From JAZKFP01 sp040386355 (GTDB lineage Bacteria > Pseudomonadota > Gammaproteobacteria > Pseudomonadales > UBA6940), in the NCBI GenBank assembly GCA_040386355.1, contig JAZKFP010000024.1, forward strand, positions 1 through 18,352: 18,352 nt of DNA, given 5' to 3'. The translations under genes and the position numbers were made by a program. Below are positions 14,921-18,352 of the stretch, one piece after another. The notes beneath the pieces were generated by a model. The model did no database searches and was not told the DNA's origin. It saw nothing but the letters and a program-made list of their open reading frames with translations. Position 1 is the stretch's first letter. Each line of letters opens with the position of its first letter.

Positions 14921-15955
14921 TTATTTAACCCAGCTTTGCCAGATATCTTGTAATTGATTTTTGCGTAATCGTGGGCCGTAATGTTTTACTAATTCAGCAG
15001 CTGCAAGATTTGCAAAATCAGCAGCTTTTACAGCAGCGAAACCTTGTTCGCGTGCAAATAAATAACAGCCTGCAAATAAATCACCTGCGCCATTAGTATC
15101 AATTGCTTTAGTCGGATATCCAGCAGCTTGAAATGATCCTTCCGCTGAAAATCCAGTACAGCCTTTCGAACCCTGCGTAATAACAACTTCTTTTGCAATG
15201 GAACTTAGTTTTTCCATGCAAATAGACATATCGGAAGTTTGTGTCCATTCAAAAGCTTCATGATGGTTGCAAAATAATAAATCCAACGGAGTATTAGCAA
15301 TCATTTCTTCTAAACCGTTTCGAAAATATTTCACCATGCTTAAATCGGAAAAACTCATGGCGACGCGTTTGCCTTGTGCTTGAACACTTCCTCGGCTATT
15401 GAACGCCAATGCACGTGCCGCTGCAGAAGTTGCGGAATAACCTTCAATATAGAGCCACTGAGTATTCGCAATATGTTCGCTTTGAATGTCGTTAATCGAC
15501 CACTGATCTGCAATACCTAAATAGGTCAGCATAGTGCGTTCTGCATCTGGTGTAATAAATACTAAACAGGTGCCAGTAACCAGCGACGGATGCGTTTTTG
15601 GTTGGCTGAGTGGTGTAACACCAGAATCTCTTAAATCTTTTAAATAAAATTGTCCGGTCGCGTCGTCTGCAACGCTACAAGCCAACGCTGATTTACCATT
15701 TAATTGCGCAATCGCAATCATGGAGTTTGCTGCCGATCCACCAGAAGCGCGGCGACAATGCAATTGCATTTTTAAAAGTTGAGCATTTAATGCGTGATAA
15801 CGTTCAGCATCAATTAATGTCATGACACCTTTTTCAATATCCAACTGTTGTAGTAGCGCTTCATCAACAGCGTATTCGTGATCAAGTAAAGCATTGCCTA
15901 ATGCAAGCGCACAAAATTCTGTGGTTTTTGCAGAAGAATTTAGAAATGAGTTCAT
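14921..15955 (-). CDS. PfkB-family carbohydrate/nucleoside kinase, adenosine-kinase-like
   Basis: 344 residues, ribokinase fold, cytoplasmic. GGSAANS (72-78) marks the substrate-binding glycines, and the C-terminal PfkB signature DTNGAGDLFAGC (286-297) gives the anion hole and the catalytic base Asp292. CNHHEAFEW (229-237) and VITQGSKG (258-265) are the usual inner motifs. Bacterial proteins of this length with this GGSAANS/DTNGAGD pairing are generally annotated adenosine kinase: adenosine + ATP to AMP + ADP. Other nucleosides or sugars cannot be excluded. The start has only GGAA about 11 bases upstream, a weak site. It is the last gene of a minus-strand run after the reductase (27-base gap). 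It could be transcribed with it, and I see no strong terminator after it, only a weak ATTTACA/TGTAAAT hairpin at about 14882-14908. Confidence 0.88.
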   Translation of the reverse strand: MNSFLNSSAKTTEFCALALGNALLDHEYAVDEALLQQLDIEKGVMTLIDAERYHALNAQLLKMQLHCRRASGGSAANSMIAIAQLNGKSALACSVADDATGQFYLKDLRDSGVTPLSQPKTHPSLVTGTCLVFITPDAERTMLTYLGIADQWSINDIQSEHIANTQWLYIEGYSATSAAARALAFNSRGSVQAQGKRVAMSFSDLSMVKYFRNGLEEMIANTPLDLLFCNHHEAFEWTQTSDMSICMEKLSSIAKEVVITQGSKGCTGFSAEGSFQAAGYPTKAIDTNGAGDLFAGCYLFAREQGFAAVKAADFANLAAAELVKHYGPRLRKNQLQDIWQSWVK

Positions 15956-15982
15956 GATGGATCGCGTTCCGTTTGTTTTACA

Positions 15983-16903
15983 TTAAATGAGGGGTTCGTG
16001 AGACTTTGATTGTTCACGTTTTAACTGACAATACAATGCAGACGTATCTAAACGTCCATTGCCTGCGTGTTGAGATTTTAAATAGGATTCAAGACAATAT
16101 TTTAAATTTGGTAATTGCAACTCTAGATTATTTGCCATGTTTTGACAGATAGTTAAATCCTTAACCATCCAATCAATAGCAAAGCCAAAAGTAAATTCTT
16201 TATTGTGAATGGAATGCGCACGATGCTGCATTTGCCAAGAACCAGCTGCGCCTTGTTGAATTAAAGTAAATACTTGTTCAACATTTAAACCAGCACGTTG
16301 GGCAAATAAAATACCTTCAGATAATCCAGCCAATACACCACTTACGCAAATTTGATTGACCATTTTTGCTAATTGGCCGCAGCCAATTGCGCCCATATGT
16401 TCAAAAGCTTTTGCATAGCATTTAATCATGGGTTCAATCTGTTTAATTGCGGATATATTTCCACCCATCATGACAGTGACAGCGCCTTGTTCAGCACCGA
16501 TTTGTCCGCCAGAAAGTGGCGCATCAATAAATTCGATAGCCTGTTGTGCTAATTTTTCAGCAAGTAATCGTGTTGTATCTGCACTGATTGTACTGTGATC
16601 AACAATTGTTTTTAATGCGGGAATTTTTGATGAGTGAAATGAATTCACTATCTTGTGTGTAATGAAGGAAACATCATTGTCGTTGCCAACACACAGAAAA
16701 ATAATTTCACACATGTGTGCTAATTCACTGGGCGATTGTGCAATCCAAGAGGTAGAAGCAGGAAAATTTAATTTTTGTTGTTCTAGCCAGATTTTTGATT
16801 TTGCAGATGTGCGATTCCAAACGCCTACAGAATATCCACCGCGAACCAAATGACTCGCGATGGGAAATCCCATAGTTCCAAGACCAATGAAACCAATGTT
16901 CAT
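15983..16903 (-). CDS. 3-hydroxyisobutyrate dehydrogenase-family NAD(P)-dependent reductase
   Basis: 306 residues of the beta-hydroxyacid dehydrogenase family (MmsB, GarR/GlxR). The Rossmann motif GFIGLGTMG (4-12) is followed by a VWNR end of the second strand (28-31), where Asn-Arg suggests NADPH over NADH. The substrate motif DAPLSGGQIGAEQGAVTVMMGG spans 127-148, the catalytic Lys180 sits in GQLAKMVNQI, and MVKDL lies at 246-250. The substrate may be 3-hydroxyisobutyrate, tartronate semialdehyde or succinic semialdehyde, and sequence alone does not decide. The ATG follows the gltA stop by only six bases and has no clear ribosome site of its own, which points to translational coupling with gltA. 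The length is slightly above the usual 290-300 because of a polar, basic C-terminal tail. Confidence 0.9.
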   Translation of the reverse strand: MNIGFIGLGTMGFPIASHLVRGGYSVGVWNRTSAKSKIWLEQQKLNFPASTSWIAQSPSELAHMCEIIFLCVGNDNDVSFITHKIVNSFHSSKIPALKTIVDHSTISADTTRLLAEKLAQQAIEFIDAPLSGGQIGAEQGAVTVMMGGNISAIKQIEPMIKCYAKAFEHMGAIGCGQLAKMVNQICVSGVLAGLSEGILFAQRAGLNVEQVFTLIQQGAAGSWQMQHRAHSIHNKEFTFGFAIDWMVKDLTICQNMANNLELQLPNLKYCLESYLKSQHAGNGRLDTSALYCQLKREQSKSHEPLI

Positions 16904-16909
16904 CGAGTC

Positions 16910-18211
16910 TTAACGTCGATCGATAGACACATAGTCACGTTGCGTTGAGCCAGTATATAACTGACGTGGACGACCGATTTTGTAAGGTCCGCTGATCATT
17001 TCATGCCAATGTGCAATCCAACCAACGGTTCGTGCTAAAGCAAAAATTACAGTAAACATGCTCACTGGAATTCCAATGGCACGTAAGATAATTCCTGAAT
17101 AGAAATCAACGTTTGGATAAAGTTTTTTCTCAACAAAATACGGATCAGACAATGCGATTTCTTCTAACCGTAATGCCAGATCAAATAACGGATCGTTTAA
17201 ATTTAATTCTTTTAATACTTCATGACAGGTTTGACGCATTACTTTTGCGCGTGGATCAAAGTTTTTATAAACACGATGACCAAAGCCCATTAAACGGAAT
17301 GAATCATCTTTGCTTTTCGCTTTAGCAATATATTGATCAACGTTTTTAACGCTGCCCATTTGCATCAACATATTTAATACGGCTTCGTTAGCGCCGCCGT
17401 GTGCAGGTCCCCATAACGCTGCAATTCCAGCTGCAATACATGCAAACGGATTAGCACCGGAAGATCCAGCAAGACGTACGGTAGAGGTTGAAGCGTTTTG
17501 TTCGTGATCTGCATGCAGAATAAAGATTCGATCCATTGCTTTTGCAAGAACCGGATTTACTTCAACATTTTCAGTGGGTACGCCAAACATTAAATGCAGA
17601 AAATTTTCTGCGTATCCCAAATGATTTTTTGGATACATGAAAGGTTGACCAATCGAATATTTGTAGCACATTGCAGCGAGCGTCGGCATTTTTGCAATTA
17701 AACGAAACGCTGCAGTTTGTCGATGTTGTTCGTCTTTAATATCGAGTGAATCATGATAAAAAGCAGACAACGCTCCAACCACACCACACATAACTGCCAT
17801 TGGATGCGCATTACGCGGAAAGCCGTTAAAGAAGTTGGTGATTTGTTCATGAACCATTGTGTGATTATTAATGGTTTTAACGAATTTTGTTTTTTGATTC
17901 ACATTTGGTAATTCGCCATTTAATAACAAATAACAAACTTCCAAGTAATCAGATTTTTCTGCGAGTTGATCAATGGGATAACCACGATGCAACAACGTGC
18001 CTAGATCGCCGTCGATGTAGGTAATTTTAGATTCGCAGGCCGCAGTAGAAACGAAACCTGGATCGTAAGTGAAAAAATTATTTTCCGCTATTGAGCGAAC
18101 GTCCATCACATCCGGTCCCATTGTACCCTTCAAGATTGGTAATTCAATCGGGCTAGATTGATCCGGTAAATGCAATTGAGCGGTCGTACCATTTGAACTT
18201 TTTGTCGACAT
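16910..18211 (-). CDS. gltA: Citrate synthase, type II (hexameric)
   Basis: 433 residues, close to E. coli GltA (427). It condenses oxaloacetate and acetyl-CoA to citrate, the entry step of the TCA cycle. The catalytic triad is intact: His271 in WGPAHGGANEA, His312 in FGHRVYKN and Asp369 in NVDFYSGI, each offset by seven from E. coli His264, His305 and Asp362. HADHEQNASTSTVR (233-246) and the RPRQLYTG tail are also typical, and the N-terminal small domain characteristic of Gram-negative type II enzymes is present. GAGGAAA lies six bases before the ATG. It heads a likely operon with the reductase and the PfkB kinase. Direct repeats and a possible promoter lie upstream. Confidence 0.97.
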   Translation of the reverse strand: MSTKSSNGTTAQLHLPDQSSPIELPILKGTMGPDVMDVRSIAENNFFTYDPGFVSTAACESKITYIDGDLGTLLHRGYPIDQLAEKSDYLEVCYLLLNGELPNVNQKTKFVKTINNHTMVHEQITNFFNGFPRNAHPMAVMCGVVGALSAFYHDSLDIKDEQHRQTAAFRLIAKMPTLAAMCYKYSIGQPFMYPKNHLGYAENFLHLMFGVPTENVEVNPVLAKAMDRIFILHADHEQNASTSTVRLAGSSGANPFACIAAGIAALWGPAHGGANEAVLNMLMQMGSVKNVDQYIAKAKSKDDSFRLMGFGHRVYKNFDPRAKVMRQTCHEVLKELNLNDPLFDLALRLEEIALSDPYFVEKKLYPNVDFYSGIILRAIGIPVSMFTVIFALARTVGWIAHWHEMISGPYKIGRPRQLYTGSTQRDYVSIDRR

Positions 18212-18278
18212 ACCAATTTCCTCGTGATGTTCGTTCGGCGCAATATAATAGTAGGAATTTGCACAATAACCGAATTGT

Positions 18279-18330
18279 TAGCATAGGACTTCTAGCATAG
18301 GCTAAAGCGTATAGCTTAGGTAAAAGCGCA
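18279..18330. repeat. Tandem 19-base repeat upstream of gltA
   Basis: Units at 18293-18311 (TAGCATAGGCTAAAGCGTA) and 18312-18330 (TAGCTTAGGTAAAAGCGCA) match at 15 of 19 positions. A partial third unit, TAGCATAGG, stands at 18279-18287. They lie 68-119 bases before the gltA start, a natural place for operators. Confidence 0.6.
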
Positions 18331-18337
18331 GTTGCAA
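18308..18337 (-). promoter_or_regulatory. Candidate sigma-70 promoter for gltA
   Basis: On the minus strand TTGCAA (18337-18332), an 18-base spacer and TATACG (18313-18308) give four of six matches to the -35 box and a fair -10 box. It overlaps the tandem repeats, so a protein bound there could control it. A second start nearer the gene cannot be excluded, because the 18239-18255 stretch is also TA-rich. Confidence 0.3.
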
Positions 18338-18352
18338 AATCAAGTTGGCAAA

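Overview
The window looks like chromosomal DNA from an AT-rich gammaproteobacterium. The inference rests on a PilS/PilR two-component pair, a type II (E. coli-like) citrate synthase, HemJ, a BdlA-like soluble chemoreceptor, and Shine-Dalgarno sites of the AAGGAG/GGAGA type. A host- or water-associated lineage such as the Legionellales would fit the base composition and gene set, but nothing here proves it. There are no rRNA or tRNA genes, no CRISPR array and no transposase or integrase gene.

Layout. 96-1265 (-) encodes an unrecognised, possibly exported protein, and 1489-3411 (-) a large predicted lipoprotein; a clear bidirectional terminator lies between them. Divergently, 3655-5130 (+) is a ManC/AlgA-type bifunctional enzyme making GDP-mannose, followed 50 bases later by a second sugar nucleotidyltransferase with a left-handed beta-helix tail (5181-6284). 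A short-chain dehydrogenase (6668-7342) and a GT4 glycosyltransferase (7687-8877) follow on the same strand. These three sugar genes suggest supply of activated mannose and its transfer to a glycolipid or surface glycan. The type IV pilus regulators pilR (8933-10375) and pilS (10426-12159) run the other way and converge on the glycosyltransferase. A 0.5 kb divergent gap separates pilS from a tandem-PAS cytoplasmic chemoreceptor (12678-13979, +). hemJ (14237-14659, -) faces it across a hairpin terminator. The right end is a tight minus-strand cluster, gltA, a 3-hydroxyisobutyrate-dehydrogenase-family reductase and an adenosine-kinase-like PfkB protein.

The unexplained content is intergenic. 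Two copies of a roughly 105-130-base fold-back element (6295-6400 and 13988-14118) share a 69-base core that is about 90% identical. Their outer arms have different sequences, yet in each copy the arms pair with each other. An inner hairpin carries a compensatory C-G to T-A change. Both copies lie in the same orientation, 8-10 bases after a stop codon. Separately, five copies of a REP-like palindrome with a GTAG head occur at 6475, 6567, 7471, 7542 and 14835, two of them as a facing pair. The gap between hemJ and the PfkB gene (14660-14920) holds several further palindromes, and a 19-base tandem repeat lies upstream of gltA.
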